Under the pieces are notes generated by a model. The model made no database searches, was not told the DNA's origin, and saw only the letters and a program-made list of their open reading frames with translations. DNA of 64,000 bases from CAYXDO01 sp964463485 (lineage in GTDB: Bacteria; Myxococcota; Kuafuiibacteriia; Kuafuiibacteriales; Kuafuiibacteriaceae): positions 1 to 64,000 of the forward strand of contig CAYXDO010000019.1 of assembly GCA_964463485.1 (NCBI GenBank). The letters are read 5' to 3'. This document shows positions 63,892 through 64,000 of the stretch, in pieces (the stretch's first letter is position 1; each line of letters starts with the position of its first letter). The position numbers and the translations under genes were made by a program.

Positions 63892-64000
63892 GACTTTCTC
63901 CTTCGAGGGTGTGCGAAGGTCGAAAGCATCATGCGTGCCATCTCTCATCATAGCGAGTCTCAAGCTTATTTTGGAGTCGAAGTGAAATTCGTCCGGCTCT

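Overview
The window is GC-rich, gene-dense bacterial DNA (about 52 protein genes, no intergenic stretch over about 300 bases, no rRNA, tRNA, CRISPR array, insertion sequence or phage gene seen). The gene content points to a myxobacterium-like organism (Myxococcota, former Deltaproteobacteria). The signs are several secreted lipoproteins with tails or repeats rich in Cys, Asp and Gly (including the CGNG..E.CDDGN..DGC..C disulfide repeat), a Hanks-type Ser/Thr kinase beside its companion gene, a PilZ protein with a J-domain-like tail, a GAF/GGDEF sensor, and type IV pilus minor pilins with PilY1. The taxonomic call is an inference from content, not a database match.

Left part (1-33.5 kb), mostly core genes: PilZ protein; citrate synthase; ECF-like sigma factor; a partial F-type ATP synthase operon (b', b, delta, alpha, ending before gamma and beta); SixA-like phosphatase; solitary Dam-like methylase; a spoIID-queA-tgt queuosine operon; a heme-motif GAF/degenerate-GGDEF sensor; the minor pilin cluster pilV-pilW-pilX-fimT; a beta-propeller-like lipoprotein; a Ser/Thr kinase with a membrane partner; a thioesterase; a radical SAM enzyme; PilY1 with a small exported partner; lipB-lpdA; and msbA-like with waaA for lipid A/Kdo export and synthesis.

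Middle (33.5-50 kb), mixed: a propeller/helical lipoprotein, a receiver-only response regulator, a HEAT-repeat-like protein, a Cys-rich lipoprotein with an NPGMDATT tandem repeat, a second histidine phosphatase, Hsp20, a CBS protein, an AAA-slyX-M3 peptidase operon, and a 1750-residue lipoprotein built of Ig-like, PPC-like and disulfide-repeat modules.

Right part (50-64 kb) looks accessory. A compact ethanolamine locus (HAD phosphatase, EutB, EutC, EutL) is followed by a run of surface or secreted-type genes: RTX-like repeat protein, L,D-transpeptidase, Ala-rich protein, propeller lipoprotein, and two further lipoproteins. Inside this run sit a TetR regulator with a 16-bp perfect palindrome at its start, translationally coupled to an unusual methyltransferase-like/FAD-oxidoreductase fusion, and a tandem pair of very small paralogous genes. 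Intergenic spacers after three of the minus-strand genes carry related GTCCGG-rich repeat or hairpin elements. The best candidates for something undescribed are the TetR-fusion pair, the EutBC-EutL locus without other shell genes, the small paralogue pair, and the signal-less surface-type proteins that begin with similar N-termini.
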